A model generated the notes under the pieces. It did not search any database. It worked only from the letters and a program-made list of their open reading frames with translations, and was not told the origin of the DNA. The position numbers and the translations under genes were made by a program. Positions 16,395 to 25,951 of a stretch of DNA of 64,000 nucleotides are shown one piece after another. Every line of letters begins with the position of its first letter. Positions within the stretch are counted from its first letter, which is position 1. Location: assembly GCF_014230315.1 (NCBI RefSeq), contig NZ_JACLAW010000006.1, positions 124,001 through 188,000 of the forward strand, given 5' to 3'. The DNA is from Novosphingobium flavum. GTDB taxonomy: Bacteria; Pseudomonadota; Alphaproteobacteria; Sphingomonadales; Sphingomonadaceae.

Positions 16395-18863
16395 GTGAGG
16401 AAATTTGCGTCTATTTTGCTCGCTTCTGCCGCTGCTGGCGCGGTTGCGACTTCAGCATCCGCACAGGTCAACGGCGCACCCGCCCAAGCCCAATCGAGCT
16501 CATCGGAGACCCAGCCCAATCCCGATCAGCTCGCTGACATTGTGGTGACGGCGACCCGTCGAGTTGAACGCCTTCAGGATGTTCCCGTATCCGTCGCGGC
16601 CGTCGGGGGGGACGCACTTCAGAGCAGCGGCTCTGCAAAGGTTCAGGACCTCAGTTCATTTGTGCCGTCGCTGCGTTTCGCTGAGACGGCTACCGGCCAA
16701 ATGGTGAACATCCGCGGCGTCGGCAGCGGCAGTGGGAACGCAGCATTCGAGCAGTCGGTGGCAACGTTTGTCGATGGAATCTACTATAGCCGCAGCGTTC
16801 TGACAAAATCCGTATTTCTGGACACGGACCGGGTAGAAGTTGTGCGGGGCCCTCAGCCCCTCTTTGCCGGGCAGAATGCAATTGCCGGTGCGATCAACAT
16901 CATTAACCGCAAGCCCGGCAATACCTGGAATGGCTACGTTCTGGGGAGCTACGGCTCGTCGAAGGAAGGGTCCATCGAAGGTGCCTTTGGCGGGCCACTC
17001 ACTGACACGTTCGGCGTAAGGGCTGCGGCGCGATATTACAAACTGGGGCAGAATCAGCCTGACGCTGTAACGGGTCGGCAGAATGGCATCACTCGGGACA
17101 TCGCCGCCCGGTTGATCGCCGAATGGAAGCCAATTGAAAATATCACCGCAACGCTCAAGTACGAACATCAGGACGTGCGTGGCACGGGCTTGGCGAGCGA
17201 GACAGTTGGCTGCGATCTAAACCCGCAGACGTCCGGCGCCGCCCTGTCTCCCCCATACGCCGCTGCCGGACCATACACCGGGCGTCCTGCTCCGTGCACC
17301 GTTCAAGCTCTTGCTGGTCTTGGCAATTTTGCCCTTGATCGAGTTACGGAAAATGCTGGCACCCTCGATTATGTTGCACTCATCAATCAGATCAATGCTG
17401 CCCATGTCGGGCAGCCTGGGTATCCGCTGAGCTCAGGTGCGATCCGCGCAGGTCTAAATAAGCTCCCAGTTTATAACAACAATGACCGTAAGTTTTATTC
17501 CAACATCGTTGCCGGAACTCTCGATGCGGATCTGGGCGGAGTCTCGCTGACCTCCACTACGGGCTATATCGCCTACAAGGCAGATTTCTGGGCGGACATC
17601 GATGGGACTTCGATCGCATTCTTTCAGGATCACCGGCCAGAAAGCTTTACACAGTTTAGTCAGGAGTTGCGGTTGGCGTCCCGGGGAACATCGTCATTCC
17701 GGTGGATGATTGGTGCATATTATCAGAAGAACCACCTCGATACGACGGATGAACTCTTTTTGCCCCTTGGTACCAGTCCTGGGGCAAATCTGGACGAACA
17801 TGCACGTTCGTTGGGGGCTTTTGCGTCATTATCTTACAATCTGACGGATCAGCTGACCGTCAACGCCGGTGCCCGTTATACCGATCTTCGCAAGCGGGCT
17901 GTATTGTCCAATAGCGTGGCTACCCTTGGGGTCGGCGATACGGCGTTCGGGCCGCGAACCCCGGGCAATGTCAACCTTCCGCTTGCTTTCGATGACAGCG
18001 ACTTCAATCCTGAAGTCGGGCTCCAGTGGAAGCAGGGCGACGTGATGCTGTACGGCCGCTATGCTCAGGCATTCAAGGGCGGGGGCTTTGTTTTTGGCGC
18101 GCCCCTTGGCGCTTTCCCGCCTCCGCGGACAATCTTCGCTTCGGAAAAGGCTCGGACCTTTGAATTGGGTGCGAAGACCCAGCTGTTCAACCGCCGACTG
18201 ACCGCCAACCTGACCTTGTTCACCACCGACGTCACAAACCTTCAGGTTAGCGTATTTGATCCGAATTCGGGATCGTTCGTCACAAGCAATGCGGCGGCGG
18301 CTCGCAACCGTGGCATCGAACTTGATGGTCGAGTGCTATTGGCCCGCAATTTCATCGTCGGCTTCGGCGCTTCGTTACTCGATGCAACGTATCGTAACTA
18401 TGCCGGTGCATCCTGCTATGCCCTTCAAGGCAAGCAATTCACCCAGCAGACTGGCCAGCCCGCAGGTCTTTGCACGCAGGATCTGTCGGGCAGGCGCATC
18501 CCGTTCGCATCTCCGTGGTCGGTTTCGCTGACCCCAGACCTCAAAATCGATCTCGCCGAGGGCTGGCAGGCCACGCTGGGTGGGACGCTCTTTGTTAGCG
18601 GGCCTTACAACATCAACGCCAACCTTGATCCATTCTTCAGGAACGATACCTACGCAACGGTCGATATGCGCCTTGGTATCGGGCCCTCGAACGGCCGCTG
18701 GACCGTTACGGGATACGTCAACAACCTCACCAACAAGAGGGTGCTGAACTTCTCCGCAAACAGTCTTTTCAATCGGTCAAACGACGCCAACACGCGTGAC
18801 GGGATCCCGGTCGTGTCCAACCGGGAACGCAGTTATGGCGTCCAGGCTCGTCTGACCTTCTAA
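16395..18863 (+). CDS. TonB-dependent outer membrane receptor
   Basis: 822 residues from a GTG, beginning with a clear Sec signal peptide (MRKFASILLASAAAGAVATSASA). The TonB box/plug starts at ADIVVTATRRVERLQDVPVSV (about residues 48-68), and a 22-strand barrel ends in the aromatic terminus QARLTF. The style is that of sphingomonad TonB receptors for organic substrates rather than iron. It is the first gene of an operon with an NTF2-like protein, sulfatase, MFS transporter and amidohydrolase, so it probably imports their substrate. A second receptor at 35984-38365 heads a similar set. Confidence 0.93.
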   Translation: MRKFASILLASAAAGAVATSASAQVNGAPAQAQSSSSETQPNPDQLADIVVTATRRVERLQDVPVSVAAVGGDALQSSGSAKVQDLSSFVPSLRFAETATGQMVNIRGVGSGSGNAAFEQSVATFVDGIYYSRSVLTKSVFLDTDRVEVVRGPQPLFAGQNAIAGAINIINRKPGNTWNGYVLGSYGSSKEGSIEGAFGGPLTDTFGVRAAARYYKLGQNQPDAVTGRQNGITRDIAARLIAEWKPIENITATLKYEHQDVRGTGLASETVGCDLNPQTSGAALSPPYAAAGPYTGRPAPCTVQALAGLGNFALDRVTENAGTLDYVALINQINAAHVGQPGYPLSSGAIRAGLNKLPVYNNNDRKFYSNIVAGTLDADLGGVSLTSTTGYIAYKADFWADIDGTSIAFFQDHRPESFTQFSQELRLASRGTSSFRWMIGAYYQKNHLDTTDELFLPLGTSPGANLDEHARSLGAFASLSYNLTDQLTVNAGARYTDLRKRAVLSNSVATLGVGDTAFGPRTPGNVNLPLAFDDSDFNPEVGLQWKQGDVMLYGRYAQAFKGGGFVFGAPLGAFPPPRTIFASEKARTFELGAKTQLFNRRLTANLTLFTTDVTNLQVSVFDPNSGSFVTSNAAAARNRGIELDGRVLLARNFIVGFGASLLDATYRNYAGASCYALQGKQFTQQTGQPAGLCTQDLSGRRIPFASPWSVSLTPDLKIDLAEGWQATLGGTLFVSGPYNINANLDPFFRNDTYATVDMRLGIGPSNGRWTVTGYVNNLTNKRVLNFSANSLFNRSNDANTRDGIPVVSNRERSYGVQARLTF

Positions 18864-18881
18864 TTGAGCGGAGCGCTGCGC

Positions 18882-19619
18882 GTGAATAACAGTGAGAGCA
18901 TTGAAGCACGCTTCGTAACCTTGGAGCGTCAACTTGATCGCCTACGGGCATACCAAGAGATACAGAGTGTGATGGCTCGCTATGAGGTCATTCACACGCC
19001 CGCGCAGATAAATCGATCGTCCGAAGTCTTCGCGATGACGCGAGATGACGTGTCCGTTGAGATTTCGGACTGGGGGGTATGGCGGGGGCCAGAGGCACTC
19101 CGCCACCTCTTCGAAGAAGTGATGAATGTTCCCCGCAAGGGTACGGTGACGGAGCATCATCTGACTACCCCAATGATCGAGGTGGCCGGTGATGGTCAAA
19201 CCGCCAAGGCGGTGTTCTGGTCTCCTGGCTTTGAAATCCTGCCCACCATAGGGGACCAAGCAGCAGGTGACCCGCGCGACAATGAAATCCGCACTTATTG
19301 GGCATGGGGTAAGTATGCCGCAGATTTCATAAGGGAAAGCGGCAAATGGAAAATCTGGCACCTGAAATGGTTCCGACTGCTTCGAACTGACTATTACAAG
19401 AGTCCAGTTGATGCCTACCGCGAAGTCATGACCGGAGCACCAAACCGTTCTGACTTCCCCGGGGTGGAGCCGCCGACGTTTCATCATCCATACAGCGCTG
19501 ACGATGAGCGAACTCCTGTTCCTGTCAATCCGGAACCTTATGAGTCCTACCAGGGGGAATTCGACTGGTGGTTCGGTGAGTGGAAGGACCGCCTTGGCTA
19601 CGTTCCGCCACAATACTGA
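18882..19619 (+). CDS. NTF2/SnoaL-like protein, paralogue of the gene at 35072
   Basis: 245 residues from GTG 18882; a TTG directly after the receptor stop (18864) is also in frame. A short coiled N-terminus (ARFVTLERQLDRLRAYQEIQ) leads into a SnoaL/NTF2 cone fold, with YWAWGKYAADFIRESGKWKI and HLKWFRLLRTDYY closest to the paralogue. No signal peptide. Proteins of this fold act as lyases, isomerases or dehydratases or just bind ligands; the reaction is not evident. The gene starts 18 bp after the TonB receptor. Confidence 0.8.
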   Translation: MNNSESIEARFVTLERQLDRLRAYQEIQSVMARYEVIHTPAQINRSSEVFAMTRDDVSVEISDWGVWRGPEALRHLFEEVMNVPRKGTVTEHHLTTPMIEVAGDGQTAKAVFWSPGFEILPTIGDQAAGDPRDNEIRTYWAWGKYAADFIRESGKWKIWHLKWFRLLRTDYYKSPVDAYREVMTGAPNRSDFPGVEPPTFHHPYSADDERTPVPVNPEPYESYQGEFDWWFGEWKDRLGYVPPQY

Positions 19620-19730
19620 CATATCTGTAAAAAGGTGGGGCTGATTGAATCGGAGTTCGGCGTCGGGGCCGCTTTGTAGCGGTTGGCCGCTGGGTGTCGT
19701 GCGTATGTCGTAAGTTGGTAGGGAGCCTTT

Positions 19731-21380
19731 ATGAAGCCGATAATCAAGGCGCTGTGTGCCACATTGGTAGCCACCACGTCATCTGTATCCCTAGCCGCCC
19801 CTCAGGCGCCAGCGAGGCAGCAGCCCAATATCGTCGTTATCGTTGCCGATGACTTGGGTTTCTCAGATCTTGGGGCATTCGGCGGCGAAATACGTACGCC
19901 GAACCTCGACGCCCTTGCTCGGCGTGGCCTGCGTTTGACGAACTTCCACGCTGCGCCGACCTGTTCGCCGACACGGTCTATGTTGCTTTCTGGTACGGAC
20001 AATCACACCGCCGGAGTGGGGGCGATGGCCGAAACCCGGGTGTTGAGCGGAGATCCCAATTTCCCCTCCGGGTGGGGCTATGAAGGTGTTCTCACAAACC
20101 GGGTCGCCACCTTGGCGGAGCGGTTGCGGGCAGGTGGATATTTCACCACAATGGCCGGAAAATGGCACCTGGGGGTTAAGCCCCCTCAAGATCCGCATGC
20201 CCGGGGTTTTGATACTAGCTTTGCCTTACTACAGGGGGGCGGAAATCATTTCGGTGGTGGCAAAGGGCCTGAAGATGACCCGAGCTCGCGGGCCAACTAC
20301 ACGGAGAACGGCGTTGAGGTCGGCACTCCTGCCAATTTTTATTCGTCGAACACTTACACCTCCAAGCTGCTCGCGCAGCTAGCTGCCCGCCCGCGTAACA
20401 AGCCCTTTTTTGCCTATTTGACCTACACCGCGCCCCACTCGCCTTTGCAGGCGCTGCCGGAAGACATTGCGCGCTACAAAGGCAAGTATGACGGCGGGTG
20501 GGCGGCTTTACGTCGTCAGCGGTTGGAAAGAATGAAGGCGCTGGGAATTGTCGCTAAAAATACCATTCCGGCGCCACTGGCTGATGACGAGGAGTGGAAC
20601 AAGCTGACGCCGGAGCAGAAGAAGATTGAATCACGAAAGATGGAAATTTACGCCGCGATGGTGGATCGCATGGACCAAAATGTTGGTCGATTGATCGCTA
20701 ATCTGAAAAAAGATGGCGCCTACAAAAATACGCTATTCTTTTTCCTTTCGGACAATGGTCCTGCGGGTGAAGGTCCTGAGCTTTTTGCGAATCTTCCGGT
20801 CATGGCAAATTTCATCGCTTCTAGTGACAACAGTTACGCATCGATGGGTTCGAGGAAATCGATGATTTTCTACGGAAAGAACTGGGCTCAGGCGGGTTCG
20901 GCACCCTATCGGCTTTATAAAAATACCACCGCCGAAGGTGGAACCCGCGTTGCGGCGTTTGTCACCGCGCCGACCTTGCTCAAGCGTCGCGGGTTTGGTC
21001 GGGCCTTTGCGACTGTTATGGACGTCGTACCTACCATGCTCCAACTAGCGTCGATCAAGACAAGCAATGTCGTAGAAAATCACGCTGTAGCGCCGATCAG
21101 GGGCAAGTCCATGTTGCCCTATTTCGACAACAAGGCGCCGCGAGTGCACTCTGCCGACGAGACGATCTCATTCGAGTTGCATGGCCAGCGCGCGGTCTGG
21201 CAGGGCAGCTGGAAGTTGCTCCGGCTGCAACCCCCTTTGGGTAACGCAACCTGGGCACTCTACAACCTGGACCTCGATCCTGCGGAACAAAGGGATCTGT
21301 CGGGCCAATACCCCGAACGGGCGACGTTGATGGCAAAAGCCTGGGAAGCTTATGCGCGCGAAGCTCAAGTTGCCCACTAA
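19731..21380 (+). CDS. Secreted arylsulfatase (type I, formylglycine-dependent)
   Basis: 549 residues with a Sec signal (MKPIIKALCATLVATTSSV...LAA). The metal-binding Asp pair is at 40-41 (VIVADDLGFSD). The sulfatase signature CSPTRSMLLSG places the cysteine converted to formylglycine at about residue 78, followed by KWHLGV with the catalytic Lys/His and SDNGP for calcium binding. It hydrolyses sulfate esters in the periplasm. It is the third gene of the plus-strand operon, after a 111-bp gap. A formylglycine-generating enzyme at 32664-33662 supplies the maturation step. Confidence 0.93.
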   Translation: MKPIIKALCATLVATTSSVSLAAPQAPARQQPNIVVIVADDLGFSDLGAFGGEIRTPNLDALARRGLRLTNFHAAPTCSPTRSMLLSGTDNHTAGVGAMAETRVLSGDPNFPSGWGYEGVLTNRVATLAERLRAGGYFTTMAGKWHLGVKPPQDPHARGFDTSFALLQGGGNHFGGGKGPEDDPSSRANYTENGVEVGTPANFYSSNTYTSKLLAQLAARPRNKPFFAYLTYTAPHSPLQALPEDIARYKGKYDGGWAALRRQRLERMKALGIVAKNTIPAPLADDEEWNKLTPEQKKIESRKMEIYAAMVDRMDQNVGRLIANLKKDGAYKNTLFFFLSDNGPAGEGPELFANLPVMANFIASSDNSYASMGSRKSMIFYGKNWAQAGSAPYRLYKNTTAEGGTRVAAFVTAPTLLKRRGFGRAFATVMDVVPTMLQLASIKTSNVVENHAVAPIRGKSMLPYFDNKAPRVHSADETISFELHGQRAVWQGSWKLLRLQPPLGNATWALYNLDLDPAEQRDLSGQYPERATLMAKAWEAYAREAQVAH

Positions 21381-21444
21381 GGGTGGATGGCGAGCACCAG
21401 ACAACACACTGGCACCGTTATGTGAAGCTGAAGGAACGCATTAT

Positions 21445-22740
21445 ATGGGGCAGGAATCGCCCGCTGCCGCTGAAGATCGCGAATCGCCTGCTCGATTGCT
21501 AACCATATGGGCTGCCGTAGCTCTGCTTTTCGCACTCTATGTTGTGGCAGTGGTTGATCGTCTTCTGGTTTCGGTTCTGCTGACGCCCATAAAGGCAGCT
21601 TTCACGCTAACTGACTTTTCGGCTGGTCTATTACTGGGGCCTGCTTTTGGAATTTTCTACGGGGTAATGGCATTCCCCATGGGATGGATCGCTGATCGGT
21701 TCGGCCGCCGCCTCGTCCTGTTTGTCGCTGTTGCGATATGGTCGCTGGCCTCACTTGCATCAGCGCTGGTTACGACCGTCGCGGGGCTGATTGTGGCGCG
21801 CTGTGTCGTGGCCATTGCAGAGGCGGCACTCTCCCCGGCTGCTTTCGCATTAATTGGTGCCATGTTCCCACCCCGGAAGGCCGCTTTTCCGATGGCCGTC
21901 TACGCCACCGGAAGCTCGTTGGGCTTCGGCCTTGCCTTGCTGATGGGCGGACACCTCGGAGTCATCGGCACAGTAGAGGTTCCCCTGATTGGTATCCTGC
22001 ACCGCTGGCAGGCGGGTTTCATATCGACAGCCGTGATCGGGCTCGTAATTAGTCCGCTAATTTTCCTTCTGCCCGGAGGGGGGCAATCGTCCGAGCAATT
22101 GGCAGAGGCCCGCCGCGTTAAGCTGAAACCGTTTCTCGCGCAGAATTTGCGGCGAATCGTAGGTCTGCTGGTGTTGTTTGGGATTATGGCGATCGTGGGT
22201 GTGTCACTCCAGTTATGGTCAGCGCCCCATGCTCAACGAATGTTCGGCGCTAGCGCTGCTGCACCAATGGCGATCATGGGTACTGTCGCGGCTGTGGCGG
22301 GTAGCTTTGTAACGGGGCGGGGGGCAGTGCTGCTACGCCAGCGTGGTTCTGCGAACGCTTATGTGCTGATTTCGCTCTTCGTTACGGTCTTGGCGTTACC
22401 CGTTTCCGCATTGGGATTTCTTTCCTCGTCGCAAGCAATTTTCGTCGGAACGTTTGCTTTCACCATGCTGCTGTTCGCACCATTCATTGGTTACGCCGCG
22501 GCGGCGTTCAACGAGTTCACTCCCGAACCCTTGAGGGCACGAGTGGGCGCCATCTTTTTCACAATGATTGCGATGGCGGGGTCAGTGGTCGGGCCTCCGC
22601 TCGTAGGCGCGTTGTCAGAGGGATTTGGCGGAGCTCAACATCTTGGCGAAGCCATGGCAACGGTTAATGTCGTGGCCTGCATCCTGATAGCGGCAACTGC
22701 ACTGATCATCATGCGAGCGAAGCCGGGGAGCGGAACGTGA
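21445..22740 (+). CDS. MFS transporter
   Basis: 431 residues from ATG 21445, preceded by AAGGAA. Twelve hydrophobic segments are visible, with the MFS loop 2-3 signature GWIADRFGRR near residue 70. It is likely an inner-membrane importer or exporter for the product of the sulfatase, as it lies between the sulfatase and an amidohydrolase. It overlaps the next gene by four bases (GTGA). Confidence 0.9.
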   Translation: MGQESPAAAEDRESPARLLTIWAAVALLFALYVVAVVDRLLVSVLLTPIKAAFTLTDFSAGLLLGPAFGIFYGVMAFPMGWIADRFGRRLVLFVAVAIWSLASLASALVTTVAGLIVARCVVAIAEAALSPAAFALIGAMFPPRKAAFPMAVYATGSSLGFGLALLMGGHLGVIGTVEVPLIGILHRWQAGFISTAVIGLVISPLIFLLPGGGQSSEQLAEARRVKLKPFLAQNLRRIVGLLVLFGIMAIVGVSLQLWSAPHAQRMFGASAAAPMAIMGTVAAVAGSFVTGRGAVLLRQRGSANAYVLISLFVTVLALPVSALGFLSSSQAIFVGTFAFTMLLFAPFIGYAAAAFNEFTPEPLRARVGAIFFTMIAMAGSVVGPPLVGALSEGFGGAQHLGEAMATVNVVACILIAATALIIMRAKPGSGT

Positions 22741-23846
22741 GTACGAGCGGCTATTCGCGCAGGGGGGCAATATTCACGCTTTCGGCAGCCACCGCGCTGG
22801 GGCCTGGTCTTTCCCGGGCACAGACATCTTGCGAGGCGTACAACACTATGCATCCGGAGAATGCGCGTAAGATGACTCTAGAGCCGGAACTCGCCATTGT
22901 AGACCCTCATCATCATTTTATCGGCGAACCTGCGCATCGGTACATGTTCGACCATTTCGTCAGCGATGTGAGCTCGGGGCACAACGTTGTCGGCAGCGTC
23001 CATGTTGAGGCGGGGACCGGATACAAGGGTACTGGGCCGGTAGAATTGCGCCCGGTGGGCGAGACAGAATTTGTCAATGGCATGGCCGCACTCAGTGCCA
23101 GCGGCAATTTCGGGCCAAAGGGCCTTTGCTGTGGGATTGTAGGATACGCCGACCTCAGACTCGGGGCGCACGTTGTTCCGGTGCTTGAAGCGCACATTGC
23201 AGCTGGGGGCGGACGGTTCCGCGCAGTGCGCGACTCTACGGTTTGGAGCGATGATCCCGCACTGCCGCCCGTTCGAGGACCCTATCCTGCGTCCGATCTT
23301 ATGCTTCAGGACGACTACCAGGCTGGAGTAATGGAACTGGGCCGACTTGGCCTTGCTTACGAAGCGTGGCTGTTCCAGCATCAGCTTCCTCAATTGGCTG
23401 CATTAGCTGCGAAGGCAGGGTCGACTCGCATCATTCTTGACCATGGCGGCGGACCGGTTGGGGTAGGTCGTAATGCGCGCGATCGACCGGCTGCGTTTCG
23501 GCAATGGCAGGACGAATTGCGCAAGCTTGCGCAATTCGACAACATTTACCTCAAAGTGGGCGGCTTCGGAATGCCTCAGGTGGGGTTATTTGAGCCGCAA
23601 CAACCTGGCACCGATGCGGCCGGCATTGCGGAACGCGAGCGTCACCACATAGAAAGCTGTGTTGAAATATTCACGCCGGAACGGTGTATGTTTGAAAGTA
23701 ATTTTCCGATCGAGAGCATAACGTCTCGCTCATACCATGATATTTGGAATGCATTCAAGATTGTGACAACAAATTGGACTGAACATGAGAAGTCAAGACT
23801 TTTTAGTCGTACCGCAAACGAGGTGTACGAGCTTGGCTTATTTTAA
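22737..23846 (+). CDS. Amidohydrolase-2 family metal-dependent hydrolase with Tat-type signal
   Basis: 369 residues from a GTG that overlaps the MFS stop. The N-terminus carries a twin arginine and hydrophobic stretch (YSRRGAIFTLSAATALG), suggesting Tat export. The TIM-barrel metal site begins with DPHHHF near residue 59. Later motifs are RIILDHGGGP (barrel strand with His) and FESNFPIE, the typical late Asn/Asp region. The family hydrolyses lactones or amides or decarboxylates aromatic acids. Last gene of the operon, followed by a terminator at 24061. Confidence 0.85.
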   Translation: MSTSGYSRRGAIFTLSAATALGPGLSRAQTSCEAYNTMHPENARKMTLEPELAIVDPHHHFIGEPAHRYMFDHFVSDVSSGHNVVGSVHVEAGTGYKGTGPVELRPVGETEFVNGMAALSASGNFGPKGLCCGIVGYADLRLGAHVVPVLEAHIAAGGGRFRAVRDSTVWSDDPALPPVRGPYPASDLMLQDDYQAGVMELGRLGLAYEAWLFQHQLPQLAALAAKAGSTRIILDHGGGPVGVGRNARDRPAAFRQWQDELRKLAQFDNIYLKVGGFGMPQVGLFEPQQPGTDAAGIAERERHHIESCVEIFTPERCMFESNFPIESITSRSYHDIWNAFKIVTTNWTEHEKSRLFSRTANEVYELGLF

Positions 23847-24060
23847 GGAAGAGGGGTTTCAACTTTTAATTTTGGGCTATCGGCTTTTCGTCAAATAAAT
23901 TGTTAAAATTGGCTGCGTAGCTGAATAGCGCACTGTCACCTATCCTGGCTTGCGGCCACTACCTCTACCTACTACCAAGTTAGTCTAAGTTGCCTTGCAT
24001 CGGAACTGCTTAACTGAGATTTATGAACGCTAATTCCGACCGCACGGAGCCCATAGTCTG

Positions 24061-24090
24061 ATACGTGTCTGAGATTTCCCAGACACGTAT
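24061..24090. terminator. Hairpin between convergent operons
   Basis: ATACGTGTCTG / CAGACACGTAT, a perfect 11-bp stem with an 8-base loop. It lies in the 312-bp gap between the amidohydrolase end and the PhyH end, which otherwise shows no gene. It can serve both strands, though neither has a strong T-tract. Confidence 0.65.
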
Positions 24091-24158
24091 ACAGCATGTT
24101 TATCTGTCACCCGAACGCGCCAGCGTCCGCATATACACGACTGGATGAAGTCTCATCG

Positions 24159-25028
24159 TCAGACCGTACGGGGAAGAACGCGAGGGAAGATATCGCTGTC
24201 CATCGGAGCACCTTCCTCACTGGGCGCGAGCGGCAACAATGAGGCAAACTTTTCACCGCGCAAGAAATTTCCTGGTCGGTCGTTGAAGAATGCATCGTCC
24301 CCAGTCCACCGGGTGGCGAGCGCCCTGCGCCGATTCGAGCCGGAGGCGTTGCCTGGAGCGCCGTGAAGCGTACGGGCATGATGGACAAACACATCGCCGG
24401 GTTGAAGCACACCCGTTACAAACTCGTATTGTTCCGGAAACGCGTCGATGTCCGGTGCCTCGTCCATATGCGCGGTCGAATCGTCAACGGCGCGCCGTTC
24501 TAGGCCAAAAGATCTCGGGCGGAACGATTTTCCCCATAGGTGCGAGCCCTTTACATAGGTGACGGCGCCGTTGTGGGGCGTTGCCAAGTCGAAAGGAACC
24601 CAGATCGAAACGATCTGCCACCCGTCAACGCACCAATATGGCAGATCCTGATGCCAAGGCGTCTTGGCGCTCGTCCCAGGCTCCTTGACGAGCAATTGAT
24701 CGTAAAAGAAGTTGACCTTCGACGAACGCATCATCACGGCCGCGATCTCGGCGAGATTTGAGTTCAAGATAAAATCTCGGAATACTGGATCGCGACGCCA
24801 AACGAAGAAATCACCGTAGAAGCGTCCTGGACCGTCGTCGGACATCTCCGCGGAGAAATTGCTTCCTTGAGCGAGGACTGCATCGATGGCATCTCGCATT
24901 TTATCGATCCAGCTTTGCTCGATGACGTTGCGGAGAATTACAGCACCGTCACGTTCCAAAGCATCGACCTTGTGCTCCAGCTGGAGTCTCAGATTGTCCA
25001 GGTTAAACATTACCTTATCCTCCATCAT
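24159..25028 (-). CDS. Phytanoyl-CoA dioxygenase (PhyH) family Fe(II)/2-oxoglutarate oxygenase
   Basis: 289 residues. The iron ligands are the HxD pair in WHQDLPYW and the distal histidine in TLHGAPG; the 2-oxoglutarate arginine follows in RRRALATRW. The enzyme should hydroxylate or demethylate a small substrate in the cytosol, using O2 and 2-oxoglutarate. It is the last gene of the minus-strand operon, and its start overlaps the BKACE stop by four bases. The PhyH gene at 41605 is a different, distant member. Confidence 0.87.
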   Translation of the reverse strand: MMEDKVMFNLDNLRLQLEHKVDALERDGAVILRNVIEQSWIDKMRDAIDAVLAQGSNFSAEMSDDGPGRFYGDFFVWRRDPVFRDFILNSNLAEIAAVMMRSSKVNFFYDQLLVKEPGTSAKTPWHQDLPYWCVDGWQIVSIWVPFDLATPHNGAVTYVKGSHLWGKSFRPRSFGLERRAVDDSTAHMDEAPDIDAFPEQYEFVTGVLQPGDVFVHHARTLHGAPGNASGSNRRRALATRWTGDDAFFNDRPGNFLRGEKFASLLPLAPSEEGAPMDSDIFPRVLPRTV

Positions 25029-25951
25029 ATTTGGGTTCTGTCTGCGCCCTTCAACGCCAACATTTGTCTCGCTTCATCAGCAGTTGCTGGTTCCAACCCC
25101 ATTTCTCCGATGATTCGAACAATTTTTCTGACCTGCTCCGCATTGGACGAGGCCAGCTTGCCCCGCCCGATGAACAGGCTGTCCTCCAGCCCGACGCGGA
25201 CATTGCCGCCCAGTTGCGCGGCCATGGTGCAGACCGGCATCTGGTATTTCCCCGCGCCCAGAACGGACCAGACGTAGTCCTTGCCGAACAGCCGGTCCGC
25301 CGTGCGCTTCATGAACATCACATTGTCCAGATCGCCGCCAATGCCGCCAAGAATGCCGAAGATCGACTGGATGAAGAATGGCGGCTTGGCCACGCCCTTG
25401 TCGACGAAATAGGCCAGGTTGTAGAGGTGGCCGATATCGTAGCATTCATGTTCGAACCGGGTGCCGTGATCGCTGAGCAGTTCGTAGTTGCGGCGAATGT
25501 CGGCAAAGGTGTTGCGGAAGATGAACTTTTCCGAATCGAGGATGTACTGGTCCTCCCAGGCAAACTTCCATTCCTTCACCTTGCGGCCCATGTCGTGGAA
25601 GGAAAAGTTCATCGACCCCATGTTGAGCGAGCACATCTCGGGCGAAAAGGTCAGCGCGCCGGCCAGCCGGTCTTCAGGCGTCATGTCCGGGCTGCCGCCG
25701 GTGGTAAGGTTGATCACCGCATCGGTGCCCTGCTTGATGATCGGCAGGAACTGGCGATAGACATCGGGGCTGCCGGTCGGCGCGCCGGTTTCGGGGTCGC
25801 GGGCGTGAATGTGCAGGATCGCCGCGCCAGCCTCGGCTGCCTCGATCGCCTGAGAGGCAAGGTCGGCAGGCTTGTAGGGCAGCGCATCGGACAGGGTCGG
25901 CGTGTGGATGCCGCCCGTGATCGCACAGGTGATGATGACTTTATTGGCCAT
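25025..25951 (-). CDS. BKACE family protein (beta-keto acid cleavage enzyme)
   Basis: 308 residues from ATG 25951 (MANKVIITCAITGG). The zinc ligands are in HIHARDP, with further family motifs INLTTGG and SPEMCSLNMGSMNF. Members such as 3-keto-5-aminohexanoate cleavage enzyme and dehydrocarnitine cleavage enzyme condense a beta-keto acid with acetyl-CoA, giving acetoacetate and a new CoA ester. The hydroxyacyl-CoA-type dehydrogenase in the same operon could make the beta-keto acid. The start lies 11 bases inside the MFS gene. Confidence 0.88.
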   Translation of the reverse strand: MANKVIITCAITGGIHTPTLSDALPYKPADLASQAIEAAEAGAAILHIHARDPETGAPTGSPDVYRQFLPIIKQGTDAVINLTTGGSPDMTPEDRLAGALTFSPEMCSLNMGSMNFSFHDMGRKVKEWKFAWEDQYILDSEKFIFRNTFADIRRNYELLSDHGTRFEHECYDIGHLYNLAYFVDKGVAKPPFFIQSIFGILGGIGGDLDNVMFMKRTADRLFGKDYVWSVLGAGKYQMPVCTMAAQLGGNVRVGLEDSLFIGRGKLASSNAEQVRKIVRIIGEMGLEPATADEARQMLALKGADRTQI